A DNA stretch of 64,000 bases from Devosia chinhatensis (lineage in GTDB: Bacteria; Pseudomonadota; Alphaproteobacteria; Rhizobiales; Devosiaceae), in NCBI RefSeq assembly GCF_000969445.1, contig NZ_JZEY01000054.1, positions 1,116,001 to 1,180,000 of the forward strand. Direction: 5' to 3'. Position numbers and translations under genes: made by a program. The notes beneath the pieces are model-generated. The model ran no database searches and was not told the DNA's origin. It saw only the letters and a list, made by a program, of their open reading frames with translations. Positions 42,164 through 50,787 of this stretch are shown here, piece after piece; position 1 is the stretch's first letter; each line of letters opens with the position of its first letter.

Positions 42164-44350
42164 ATGGCAGAGCCCTACAGTGTCGGGACCATAACGGTCT
42201 CGAACGGCGATACCGTCGTGGTTGGAACGAACACGTTCTGGATCGGTTCAGTGCGCAAGAACGACATGCTGCTCGATCCGGCCCAAGGCCTTATCGCCTT
42301 GATCACGGCTGACGCCACAGACAATAACGAACTGACCATCGATGCCTGGCCTGGCGTCGACATTGTCGACGGCGAATACAAGATCATCCCGGCCGGGGAC
42401 TCCACCAGCAACACGGCTCGGTTGCGCGAACTGCTTGCCGATATGTCTGTGATCGAGGCGAACGGTCGGGGGCTATTCTACCGCTTCAGCGACACGACGA
42501 CTGATGGTGATCCTGGTGCCGGCTTCATCCGGCTGAACAATGCCACGATTGCGTCGGTAACGGTGGTGTTCATCGACGTTCTGGACGCCAATGGGGCCTC
42601 GGCAGCGGGAGAGATCGACAGCTGGGACGACAGCACCTCGCTGACCAAGGGGCGGCTCTGGCTTCGCTCTATTGCAGATCCCTCTGCCTTCCACGCCTTT
42701 GTCGTCACCGGCAGCGTGGTGGATGGCACTGGATACCGGAAGCTGACTGTCGAGCACATCGGCGGCTCTGGCAGCTTCTCGGCAAGCGAAGAAATCATGG
42801 TGGCCTTTGCCCCGACAGGAGACCGGGGCGATTCCTACGTCACCGATGCGACTGTGGCCGATCCATCCGAGCTGACAGCCTACGAAAGCGAAACGGCGGG
42901 CTTCCTCGTCTTCGTCACTGATCTTGAAACAGACTTCGGAGCCTATGCCGGGCGCTCGGGCGTCGTGCGGCTCATCGCAGGCCCCGATTGGGAGCTTGTG
43001 GCCATTTATACCGGCCCACAGGGTGCTGCGAGCACCGTGCCGGGCCCTACCGGCCCTATCGGCGTAGCTTGGAAGGGCACTTATAGCGGAGCGACGGCGT
43101 ATGTTCTCAACGACGGTGTGCTCCACAATGGCTCGTCCTGGCGTGCCCTTGGCAGCACGACTGGCAATGCACCGCCGACGCTGCCGACGACGAGCAACAC
43201 CTATTGGTCGCTTATCGCTCGAGCGGGAACGGATGGTGCCGGAACAGTCTCTAGCATTGTGGCTGGCACTGGCATTTCGGTCGACAGCAGTGACCCAGCG
43301 GCACCAGTTGTCTCTGCGGTGCAGGAGAATACCACACTTTCTATCATGGCCATCCAGATCGCAGACAACAGCAATGCTGCGCTGTTTATGGGCGATGGCG
43401 TTGCGGATGCGTTCGACACCCTGACTTATGTGGATGTCGCGGGCGCCAGCAACCTGAATTCGGCCACCACCGGGGTTCTTAAGCCGACTACGGGGACTGA
43501 CACCTATGCCACGTCGGCAAACCCCGCCCTTACGGCGAACTCTACCGGCTATGGCGGGTATTCAACCCGTGAGTTAGTGCCTGCATCTGCACTCACGGTC
43601 AGCGGCGATAAGGTGCGCCTCACTTTGACCCCTCCGACCTCTGGTGCCAATACACCGATTGATGATGTCTGGATCGGGCACGTGGGCGGCACTGCGCCGA
43701 ACTTCGACGGCACCCAAGTTCGGGTAACTTTCGCCGGCGGCGCTACGGGTGTAACGTTGGTGGCGGGTGGCGCATCGGTAGTTTCAGACGCAATAGACTA
43801 CGCCCTCGATGAAACCAAGGACCTAGTCGTGTCCTTTGATTTCGGTGCAACAGCCGACGTTCGCCGGAATTCTGCGGCGTCAGGGTATAATTCCTATCAG
43901 AAGGCTGTGACATCTGGGGACGGCGGATCTACTGTTGTTTCCGGATACACGCCTAATGCTGACTTCTTGGCAGTTCTTGATTTGATTGAGGTGCGGACTG
44001 CAGCGGCTGCCGCCAACAACATGACGGTTCGCTCAAACAGTTTCACTGCGCCGGTTATCCCGCAAACCCTTCGAGCGGTCCTGATGGTCAAGCAGGTGGG
44101 AGGGTCGTCGGTGGCTGGCACTGACTACAAATTGGAGCTCTCTCGCGATGGCGGCGCCACCTTCAATGAAGCAACCCTGACAGAAAAATTCACCCTCCAG
44201 AATGGGATCACAGTTGTTGAAGCCGCGGCGTTAGACGTGACGGCCCAGCCTTCCGCCAACAACCCGCGGTGGCGATTCAGCACTCTGAACAACAAGAATA
44301 TCGAACTGTATGGGGTGCATTTCCTCTGGCCGACCGGGAGCTCCCCTTAG
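42164..44350 (+). CDS. Tail fibre with collagen-like stretch
   Basis: A 728-residue fibre. The N-terminus (MAEPYSVGTITVSNGDTVVVGTNTFW) matches the virion-attachment start found in other phage fibres. A short collagen-like part near 285-305 (GPQGAASTVPGPTGPIG) leads to a carbohydrate-binding-type WKGTYSGATAYVLNDGVLHNG module, then beta-rich repeats. It probably binds a cell-surface sugar. Its 3' end overlaps the first Kelch gene by 41 bases. Confidence 0.8.
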   Translation: MAEPYSVGTITVSNGDTVVVGTNTFWIGSVRKNDMLLDPAQGLIALITADATDNNELTIDAWPGVDIVDGEYKIIPAGDSTSNTARLRELLADMSVIEANGRGLFYRFSDTTTDGDPGAGFIRLNNATIASVTVVFIDVLDANGASAAGEIDSWDDSTSLTKGRLWLRSIADPSAFHAFVVTGSVVDGTGYRKLTVEHIGGSGSFSASEEIMVAFAPTGDRGDSYVTDATVADPSELTAYESETAGFLVFVTDLETDFGAYAGRSGVVRLIAGPDWELVAIYTGPQGAASTVPGPTGPIGVAWKGTYSGATAYVLNDGVLHNGSSWRALGSTTGNAPPTLPTTSNTYWSLIARAGTDGAGTVSSIVAGTGISVDSSDPAAPVVSAVQENTTLSIMAIQIADNSNAALFMGDGVADAFDTLTYVDVAGASNLNSATTGVLKPTTGTDTYATSANPALTANSTGYGGYSTRELVPASALTVSGDKVRLTLTPPTSGANTPIDDVWIGHVGGTAPNFDGTQVRVTFAGGATGVTLVAGGASVVSDAIDYALDETKDLVVSFDFGATADVRRNSAASGYNSYQKAVTSGDGGSTVVSGYTPNADFLAVLDLIEVRTAAAAANNMTVRSNSFTAPVIPQTLRAVLMVKQVGGSSVAGTDYKLELSRDGGATFNEATLTEKFTLQNGITVVEAAALDVTAQPSANNPRWRFSTLNNKNIELYGVHFLWPTGSSP

Positions 44351-45284
44351 CTTAGTTGGCCTCTGGCGGCAGATTAGCGTTACTTCACCGTGGGCGCCAC
44401 TCGACGGTGCTGGGCTGCTCGAACTCAATGGAGATCTCTATCTGCTTGGCGGGTGGTCTCCGGGCACAATACCCGCTCCGCACACCTCCAACCAAGTTTG
44501 GAAATCCACAGACGGCGGTGCCGGTTGGTCTCGCTTGGCAAACGCGCCGTGGACGCCTCGTCACTCCGCTGGATGGCTGGTGCATGATAATAAGATCTGG
44601 GTCATCGGCGGCGACGCCAATTCTGGCGTCTATCAGCGGGACGTGTGGTCGTTCGACGGAACGACGTGGGCGGAGGTAGTCTCTGAAGCTGAGCCCCTGA
44701 CAGTTGGCCGTGTTCTGCATCAGGTATTCTCTCACGCAGGTAAAATGTGGATCGTCGGAGGGCAAACGCTCGACGAGTTCGCCGTCTCTGATCCTGCCGG
44801 CCGGGCAGACGGCCCCTATTACGATGACGTCTGGTCTTCCGAGGATGGCTCAACCTGGACTTTCGTTTCGGACGGGCATGGGTGGTCACCTAGAGGTTCC
44901 ATTATCGGCAATGCGGTAAAGGATGGATACATGTGGCTGGTGGGCGGCGGCGCGTACGACACAGATGGCAACACTCGGGTTTATCATCATGATGTCTGGA
45001 GGTCGGCCGACGGCGTGAGTTGGGCGCAGGTGACGCCTGACGGCGGCTTCCTTGCGCGTCAGTACAACAGCGTAGCTGTGCTCAACGGCGATTTGGTGCT
45101 CATCGCGGGCTACGATGATGAGAACATTGCCGACGCTTGGTGTTCCGGAGATGGTATTGCTTGGCGGCAACTGGCGACAGTTCCTTGGGTCGCGCGTCAC
45201 GCCGCATCTGTGTGCTCTTACAACGGCGAGATAGTAATGCTCGGCGGACCTCTGGATGAAACGACAGTCTGGGCACTGAGCTAA
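44310..45284 (+). CDS. Kelch-repeat beta-propeller, virion-associated candidate
   Basis: A 324-residue protein of about six Kelch-like blades: DGAGLLELNGDLYLLGGW, PRHSAGWLVHDNKIWVIGGD, GKMWIVGGQTLDE, GYMWLVGGGAYD, GEIVMLGGPLDETTVW. No signal peptide. It starts 41 bases inside the fibre gene without a visible ribosome-binding site, so it may be coupled to the fibre or fused to it by a frameshift. Propellers often bind sugars or proteins; a receptor-binding role is inferred. Confidence 0.75.
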   Translation: MGCISSGRPGAPLSLVGLWRQISVTSPWAPLDGAGLLELNGDLYLLGGWSPGTIPAPHTSNQVWKSTDGGAGWSRLANAPWTPRHSAGWLVHDNKIWVIGGDANSGVYQRDVWSFDGTTWAEVVSEAEPLTVGRVLHQVFSHAGKMWIVGGQTLDEFAVSDPAGRADGPYYDDVWSSEDGSTWTFVSDGHGWSPRGSIIGNAVKDGYMWLVGGGAYDTDGNTRVYHHDVWRSADGVSWAQVTPDGGFLARQYNSVAVLNGDLVLIAGYDDENIADAWCSGDGIAWRQLATVPWVARHAASVCSYNGEIVMLGGPLDETTVWALS

Positions 45285-45314
45285 ATCCCTGACTGGACAC
45301 GAAATCCTTGCGGG

Positions 45315-46385
45315 GTGTATCAACCGGCAATGTTCAAGGGCTTCGTTATCGCAGTTGCCAGCGTTTTGGCGACGGCCATTCTGCTAATATGCAACGCTGG
45401 TCTAGCATCGACGCTCTTCAGCAGTTCGCAGTATCGTTGGGTGGCCGTTACGGAAAAGGCACCGTGGCTGCCCCGTGATGGGGCAGGGCTCCTCTCTTAT
45501 GGCGACTATATGTATTTGCTGGGCGGATGGGCCCCGGGCGGGTCTCCGCCGCCTCACACGATCAGCGGCGTCTGGCGTTCGCTTGACGGTCGTGACTGGG
45601 AGCAGCATGCAATAGCGCCATGGCAAGGCCGGCACTCTTCCGGCTACGTCGTTTTCAACGAATACATGTGGGTCATCGGCGGTGATGCGCTCCAGGGTCG
45701 TTATCAGCTTGGCGTGTGGGTTTCCGGAGACGGGATCAACTGGCAGCGTGTCGGCGATCTCCCTGATGGCCTCGATCGCGTGCTTTTCCAGACCTATGTC
45801 TTTGACGGCTATATCTGGTTACTTGGTGGCCAAACCCTTGATGAAATGGCTGGTCAAGCAGGTTCGCGAGAGCCGATATTTTATTCGGACGTGTGGCGCA
45901 CCAAAGATGGGAAGGTCTGGGAGAAAGTTTCAGACGGCAATCCTTGGGCCCCGCGAGGCATGGGCATTGGCTCTGCTGTCCTTGATGGCAAGATGCACAT
46001 TCTCGGCGGCGGCACATACGATACTGGCGGCTTTGACCGAAGCTACCATTCTGACCATTGGTCATCGACTGATGGTATCAAATGGAACCGCGAGGCGGAC
46101 GGTGACCACCTGCCTTGGGGGGATCGTCAATATCACAACACATTCGTCTACGATGGGCGTCTATGGGTGCTGGGAGGCATTGACGACGAAAAAGAGTACG
46201 CCGACACTTGGTACACCTGTCCAGAGGGTTGGTGCAGCGTTCGCGATGTTCCTTGGCCCCCGCGTCACGCTGCATCAGTCGTGGAGCATAAGGGGTCCAT
46301 CTACATGCTGGGCGGCCCCCTTTCCGAAAGGGCTGTTTGGCGGCTGGAGCCGATCCCTTGGTACAGGCCCGATATGAAATTCTGA
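45315..46385 (+). CDS. Kelch-repeat beta-propeller with N-terminal membrane anchor/signal
   Basis: A 356-residue paralogue of the preceding gene: DGAGLLSYGDYMYLLGGW, GRHSSGYVVFNEYMWVIGGD, GYIWLLGGQTLDEM, GKMHILGGGTYDTG, GSIYMLGGPLSERAVW. Unlike it, residues 6-32 (MFKGFVIAVASVLATAILLICNAG) form a signal anchor or signal peptide. It would face the periplasm or cell surface. It ends just before a terminator. Possibly a lysogen surface protein blocking the receptor used by the tail propeller. Confidence 0.75.
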   Translation: MYQPAMFKGFVIAVASVLATAILLICNAGLASTLFSSSQYRWVAVTEKAPWLPRDGAGLLSYGDYMYLLGGWAPGGSPPPHTISGVWRSLDGRDWEQHAIAPWQGRHSSGYVVFNEYMWVIGGDALQGRYQLGVWVSGDGINWQRVGDLPDGLDRVLFQTYVFDGYIWLLGGQTLDEMAGQAGSREPIFYSDVWRTKDGKVWEKVSDGNPWAPRGMGIGSAVLDGKMHILGGGTYDTGGFDRSYHSDHWSSTDGIKWNREADGDHLPWGDRQYHNTFVYDGRLWVLGGIDDEKEYADTWYTCPEGWCSVRDVPWPPRHAASVVEHKGSIYMLGGPLSERAVWRLEPIPWYRPDMKF

Positions 46386-46393
46386 ATTTATTG

Positions 46394-46420
46394 GCCCCGC
46401 TTCTGCGGGGCTTTTCTTTT
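46394..46420 (+). terminator. Intrinsic terminator after the Kelch genes
   Basis: Stem GCCCCGC/GCGGGGC with loop TTCT, followed by TTTTCTTTT. It separates tail and lysis genes. Confidence 0.82.
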
Positions 46421-46442
46421 CCATCATCGATAGGAGGCTGTC

Positions 46443-47195
46443 ATGGCCGATGCAAAGTTCGCGCGGTGCCATGCCGTCACCGCGAATTGGGAGGGCGGCT
46501 GGTCGAATCATGCTGCCGATCCCGGCGGAAAGACAATGTACGGTATCACCGAGGCCGTCTATCACTCCTGGCTCAAGAGCAAGGGGCAGGGCGCAAAGCC
46601 GGTTCGCAACATAAGCCGCGCCGAGGCCGAGGAAATCTACTTCGAGCGCTACTGGAAGGCCGTAGGTGGCCCCACACTGGCCGTGGGCGTCGATCTCGCG
46701 GCTTATGACGCTGGTGTCAATTCTGGCGTCTCTCGTGGCCGCAAGTGGCTGCTGGCCGGGCTCGACCCCAAAAATAACCACGCTCAGACCGTCAAGAACA
46801 TCTGCCGGCAGCGGCTCGGCTTTGTCCAGTCCCTCAACACGTGGAAGGTCTTCGGGAAGGGCTGGGGCAACCGCATTGCTGATATTCAGGCCAAGGGCGT
46901 TGCGTGGGCGCTGGCTGCCCATAATGACCCGCATGTGGTCAAGCAGCAGCTCGAGGATGAGGCGGACAAGTCCAAGGCTACTGCGAAAACGCAGACCGGT
47001 GTCGCTGGCACTGCTGGCGCGGGCGGGGCTGGCGCGGTCGGCGCCGATCAGGTCGACCCGTCACTGTTTGCCAATGGCTGGATCGTTGTCGGGCTGGTGG
47101 TGCTGGCCGTCGTGGTCATGTTCATTCTCGCCTCTCGGTCTCGTATCAACCAGCAGCAGGCCGAAGCCTACGCCCGCGAAGCCGCAGCTATCTAA
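46443..47195 (+). CDS. Endolysin (GH108 muramidase) with C-terminal TM anchor
   Basis: A 250-residue peptidoglycan hydrolase. The N-terminal NWEGGWSNHAADPGGKTMYGIT has the catalytic Glu of glycosyl hydrolase 108; a peptidoglycan-binding-like part (about 85-170) follows. A flexible Gly/Ala linker then leads to a TM helix (NGWIVVGLVVLAVVVMFILAS) near the C-terminus. No N-terminal signal. The C-terminal anchor is unusual for an endolysin and may tether it to the inner membrane or control release. Confidence 0.85.
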   Translation: MADAKFARCHAVTANWEGGWSNHAADPGGKTMYGITEAVYHSWLKSKGQGAKPVRNISRAEAEEIYFERYWKAVGGPTLAVGVDLAAYDAGVNSGVSRGRKWLLAGLDPKNNHAQTVKNICRQRLGFVQSLNTWKVFGKGWGNRIADIQAKGVAWALAAHNDPHVVKQQLEDEADKSKATAKTQTGVAGTAGAGGAGAVGADQVDPSLFANGWIVVGLVVLAVVVMFILASRSRINQQQAEAYAREAAAI

Positions 47196-47222
47196 TCTGT
47201 CGTTCATCTCCACTCGTGATCC

Positions 47223-47243
47223 GCCGCCTGAGGGCGGCTTTTT
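47223..47243 (+). terminator. Intrinsic terminator within the lysis region
   Basis: Stem GCCGCC/GGCGGC with loop TGAG, followed by TTTTT and CATG. Same design as the terminators at 26567 and 33072. Confidence 0.72.
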
Positions 47244-47267
47244 CATGCGCAATCGAAAGGCATAGCC

Positions 47268-47594
47268 ATGAACCGCAGTCGTATTGTCGAAGGTCTCATT
47301 ATTGATGCGGTCCGCGACGTCACGGGCAAATTCACTGCCCAGCCCGGCACGCCGGCCGCCGTTACTGAAGCGGCGAAGGTCATCGTCAACCAGACCAACA
47401 ATGAGCCCTGGTATCAGTCCCGCGTCACCTGGGGCGCCATTGCTGCCATTTTGAGCGGCCTTGGCACCATGGCTGGGCTGGTGGCGGCTGGGGACTGGAC
47501 GCCCAACCTTTGGGTGGCTGCGTTGGGCAGCGTGGCCGGCGGTGTCGGCACCATCTATGGCCGATGGGTCGCAAAGAAGCCGCTGGGCCAGTGA
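47268..47594 (+). CDS. Small membrane protein, lysis region (holin-like)
   Basis: A 108-residue protein with two hydrophobic segments (VTWGAIAAILSGLGTMAGLVAAG and LWVAALGSVAGGVGTIYG) and a basic tail, resembling short phage holins. It lies between endolysin and another membrane gene. Holin role inferred from topology and place. Confidence 0.65.
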   Translation: MNRSRIVEGLIIDAVRDVTGKFTAQPGTPAAVTEAAKVIVNQTNNEPWYQSRVTWGAIAAILSGLGTMAGLVAAGDWTPNLWVAALGSVAGGVGTIYGRWVAKKPLGQ

Positions 47595-47598
47595 CGCC

Positions 47599-48048
47599 GT
47601 GATCATTCTTCGTTTTCGAGAAAAGATCCCGCTGCGCATAGCCGAATGGCTCGGCGCCATCATGATGGTGGGAATCGGCCTCTACCTAGTCATCTGGCCG
47701 GACGCGTTCTCGAGGGCGGGTCTGGCCGGGTTCTCCGCTATCGCTCCGGTCGGCATTTGGGTTGGCGCAAGCCTGATCCTTGGCGCGGCAAGGGTAGGGG
47801 CCTTGGTACTCAATGGCCACAAGCCGGAGGTCTCCGCGCCGATCCGCTGCTTTGTCGCTGTAATGGGCGTCGGGCTCTTTTCCTCGATCGCTGCGGGATA
47901 TTCCATGGCCACGAATGAGCACGGCCCGCCCATGGCCATGCTCTTCGCCCTCACTTTCATGGCCAGCGATCTGTTCAACTCCGGCCGAGCCGGGATGGAT
48001 ACCTATCAAGCCATCAGGAGCCGGGCGTGGATTGGTTCACTTCATTAG
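47599..48048 (+). CDS. Multi-TM membrane protein, lysis region
   Basis: A 149-residue protein from a GTG at 47599 (VIILRFREKIPLRIAEWLGA). It has four hydrophobic helices (MMVGIGLYLVIW, GIWVGASLILGAARVGALV, CFVAVMGVGLFSSIAAGY, AMLFALTFMASDLF). A holin or antiholin candidate. The upstream overlapping frame is a shadow. Confidence 0.65.
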   Translation: MIILRFREKIPLRIAEWLGAIMMVGIGLYLVIWPDAFSRAGLAGFSAIAPVGIWVGASLILGAARVGALVLNGHKPEVSAPIRCFVAVMGVGLFSSIAAGYSMATNEHGPPMAMLFALTFMASDLFNSGRAGMDTYQAIRSRAWIGSLH

Positions 48049-48353
48049 AGGCGCCCACACAGGTTGCCATCATCGGCGTCGTCACGGCCTTGATCGCTGC
48101 CCTTGCCGGCGTGGCCGTGGCCATCGTCAACAATCTTAAGGCCGGTGGCGGCAAGGCCGAGATCGCTGCGCTGACCATTGACGCCAGTTCGGTCAAGCAG
48201 GTGGCAGCCGCCATCGAGGCGCTGAACATTACTCTGATTAAGCAGAACAAGGTTGGGGAAGACATGACCATCGTGGTGAGGGGACTTGTTCGGGAAATTG
48301 AGGAGCTTCGCCGAGAAGTGCGAGCACTCACTGACAAGATGCGTGATCGATGA
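48027..48353 (+). CDS. Membrane-anchored coiled-coil protein (possible spanin)
   Basis: A 108-residue protein from a GTG at 48027. One N-terminal TM helix (VAIIGVVTALIAALAGVAVAIV) is followed by a helical periplasmic-type region ending in a coiled coil (VREIEELRREVRALTDKM). That layout resembles an inner-membrane spanin (Rz). It overlaps the previous gene by 22 bases. Confidence 0.6.
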   Translation: MDWFTSLEAPTQVAIIGVVTALIAALAGVAVAIVNNLKAGGGKAEIAALTIDASSVKQVAAAIEALNITLIKQNKVGEDMTIVVRGLVREIEELRREVRALTDKMRDR

Positions 48354-48484
48354 CCCTGGCCGAAATTACCGAACTGCTCAGTGGGATCGGCAAGCGCAGG
48401 CCCGAGCTAATGCACAGCATAGACAGCCGTCTCTCGGTCGAGGTCATCATTGAGGAGGCAGGGAAGCTGCCCGTTGTACAATAA
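48350..48484 (+). CDS. 44-residue protein ending the lysis cassette
   Basis: A short frame (MTLAEITELLSGIGKRRPEL ...) whose ATG overlaps the preceding stop (ATGA). Soluble and helical; not a lipoprotein, so not an obvious outer spanin. It is the last gene clearly belonging to the prophage. Confidence 0.55.
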   Translation: MTLAEITELLSGIGKRRPELMHSIDSRLSVEVIIEEAGKLPVVQ

Positions 48485-48714
48485 GTGACTGGTTTGGGGT
48501 GGAATGCAGACTGGCAACTATTTACCACCGCATCATGGAAAGCAGTCATTGGGGGCACAGTTCCACCAATGAACCCGACAAATGACTACGTCGGACACCC
48601 TCACCTTCCTCAGTAATACGGGGTAAGGCTGCGCTCGCGACCGGCGCATGCTGCTGGCCTCCGTGCTCCGACGCAGCCGATCCCGCGATCGGATCGGCGG
48701 GCCGACAGAAAGCG
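48485..48714. other. Junction region without a convincing gene
   Basis: No plausible coding frame. It may contain the right phage end, but I see no copy of the tRNA-Cys sequence at 4382-4433. A palindromic CGATCCCGCGATCGGATCG lies near 48679-48697. Confidence 0.5.
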
Positions 48715-49398
48715 CTAGGTTGCGACGGGCGTACGCGCCCGCCATTCCCATATTGCGTTCTCGTTCTCTTGCACCCAGTCAGCAAGGCGTTCCACCTCGT
48801 TGATGGCGGCCATGAGCTTCTCTCGGCTGACTTCGATTGTACGAAGACGCCAAGAACCGTCGTCCTCTTCGGTTGGATCAGCGGCGAAAAACGGATTGGG
48901 GTGCTTCTCCAGCGTCTTCTTGTTGTGGTCCGTCTGGAACGACAGGATGTTGTCGCCATGGGCGAAGTCGTTCCGCGCCAGGATCACTTGCTCGATCACG
49001 TCGAAACGCACGGGGCAGTCGGCAAACTTCCCGCCCATGACGTACTCGAGTATCTGGCGATAGCCTTCGACCTTGCCGTCCCTGAAAACTGCCTTGCGAT
49101 CGGCTTGCGACAGGACGATTCCGATCTTGCGCTCCAGCTCGGCGAAGTAGACGCCGAGGGTATCGGCGAGGAGCGAGACAGCCAACATGCCGACTAGCTC
49201 GCGGGTCTGTTCGGCCTGCAGCCATTCGTCGAGGAATGCCGGTTCCGGAGAATCGGTATCGGGGTTGAAGGGAGGTGGCTCCCAGGGCTTCACCTCTTCT
49301 TCGATGTCGCGCTTAATCTGCTCGAATGGCACTCGGCCCTTGTCGTAGAACAGCCTGATGATGTCGGTGCGCTGCCGGACCCAATATGCGAGGTTCAA
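48715..49398 (-). CDS. HEPN-motif hypothetical protein, partner of the DUF4238 gene
   Basis: A 227-residue protein starting at a TTG (LNLAYWVRQRTDIIRLFYD) that abuts the upstream gene's stop. ILARNDFAHGDNILSF contains the R-N-x3-H motif of HEPN ribonucleases and RNxxAHG-type HEPN proteins. The first part is acidic (FEQIKRDIEEEVKPWEPPPFN). HEPN proteins commonly act as RNA-cutting toxins in defence systems. The assignment rests on one motif and the helical context. Confidence 0.5.
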   Translation of the reverse strand: MNLAYWVRQRTDIIRLFYDKGRVPFEQIKRDIEEEVKPWEPPPFNPDTDSPEPAFLDEWLQAEQTRELVGMLAVSLLADTLGVYFAELERKIGIVLSQADRKAVFRDGKVEGYRQILEYVMGGKFADCPVRFDVIEQVILARNDFAHGDNILSFQTDHNKKTLEKHPNPFFAADPTEEDDGSWRLRTIEVSREKLMAAINEVERLADWVQENENAIWEWRARTPVAT

Positions 49399-50325
49399 CT
49401 ACGCCACCGACCGCCTGGCTCGATCGCGTGCTCGCTTCTCGGCAAGTCGCATCATCCACGTCGGCTGATTGCTGCGGCCGAAATGGTTGAGCACAAACCG
49501 GTCCTGCGAGGTATCGGCGGCGAACACGAAGCGGCGCGCGTTCTGAACGACTTCGAGATTGACCTCGGCGACCAGCTCGTCGGTCGTCAGCTCTTGGATC
49601 TTGGCCAGCGTCTCCATGCGGCGCACACCGATGAAAACCTTCGACGGCGACAGCGGCATCATGACGAACGCATCGAGCTCGTCGAGGGATTTGGTCATGC
49701 AGATCGGCCGATCGGACGTCAGCAGCTTGTGCTTGCCCTTGCCGACATTGGCGACGTTCCAGCTCATGGCGTTGAGCCTGCTGCCGATGCCCTCGTTGTC
49801 GATCATACCCTGCAGCCACTGCAGCCGAGCCGCCTCGCGATACGTCTCGCGGTTCTGCTCCCACCAGTCCTCCGGCTTCTCGGGCATGCCCTCCTGCCAG
49901 CGCTGGTGATATTGTTCCCGCATCTCGTCGGTCAGGTTCGTCCAGTCGTCGTCGACCAATTTCCGCAGTTCGGCAATGTCGTCCGGATGGCGCATCAGCA
50001 TGCTCATGATGAAGCGCGACCACGAACTGCGCTCTTTCCGCGTCCACTTCAATTCCTTGCCAGGCGAGAAGAACACGGCCATGGCGGCCGCAGCATGGGT
50101 ATCGGCGGGCGCCATGAAGCTCTCTTCGAGGCTCGCAACCGAGGCATCGGCCGCCGCATAGATGTCTTTGTCGTAGCCGGTCCCCTTCGGACCGGTCCAC
50201 CGCGGGCGAATGATGCCATCACCGCGCCGGCGATATTCGATGAGCTTCTGCTCGGGCGCGACTATCCAGTTCTTCAAGTAGAAGACCGGCGTGAAGTGGT
50301 GATCGTGCGACGCGTTGTTGGCCAT
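49399..50325 (-). CDS. DUF4238 domain protein
   Basis: A 308-residue protein whose start MANNASHDHHFTPVFYLKNW matches DUF4238 (HHxxPxxYLxxF). Further family segments are LTSDRPICMT and FVMMPLSPSKVFIGV near 200-230. The ATG at 50325 is chosen; a frame further upstream lacks family similarity. It forms a tight two-gene unit with the HEPN-like gene. DUF4238 function is not established; sporadic distribution and location beside a prophage suggest a defence role. Confidence 0.72.
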   Translation of the reverse strand: MANNASHDHHFTPVFYLKNWIVAPEQKLIEYRRRGDGIIRPRWTGPKGTGYDKDIYAAADASVASLEESFMAPADTHAAAAMAVFFSPGKELKWTRKERSSWSRFIMSMLMRHPDDIAELRKLVDDDWTNLTDEMREQYHQRWQEGMPEKPEDWWEQNRETYREAARLQWLQGMIDNEGIGSRLNAMSWNVANVGKGKHKLLTSDRPICMTKSLDELDAFVMMPLSPSKVFIGVRRMETLAKIQELTTDELVAEVNLEVVQNARRFVFAADTSQDRFVLNHFGRSNQPTWMMRLAEKRARDRARRSVA

Positions 50326-50787
50326 GATCAAGTCAATATACGCGAGTCGGGGCCCGTCGCCTAAACCCGTCAAGCACTTTTCCGGCCCACCGCCCTTTTT
50401 TCTCACGAGCAGACCGACGCTCATGAATGACTGCCCGAACGGTTCCAACGATAACGCTGACAACGCTCAACTGCAACGGACGGCAGCTTTCGGGGAAGCG
50501 CCATCGCGACTTGCACGGCCGAAAGGGGGTCGGCAACAGCCTGAACGATCTTGGCGCCAACCAACGGCATATTGGTGGCGCGAGTGAGACTGTCCGCTTT
50601 CTGACTATAAGCCTCGAAAGCCGACGCTGCTGATCTGGAAGTGAAGCAAGCTAGTTCGCTCAATGGGGCGGGAGCAGGATTGCACCATCCGTGTCTGGAT
50701 GGATTGGGAGGACTGCGCTGTCCTCGTTGACCTGAGAAGTCGCACTCAGCTAGGGTCATCAGAAATTCTGAGTAGAAGGAGGCACGC
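50326..50787. other. Intergenic stretch between the DUF4238 unit and the GNAT gene
   Basis: I see no convincing gene. A minus-strand frame of 125 codons (50421-50798) has some protein-like composition but no recognised similarity and no good start. Promoters for the divergent units should lie here. Confidence 0.45.

Noticed and set aside
49483-50364. 293-codon plus-strand frame opposite the DUF4238 gene
   Set aside because: The minus strand holds a recognisable DUF4238 protein; the plus frame shows no domain and His/Arg-rich shadow composition.
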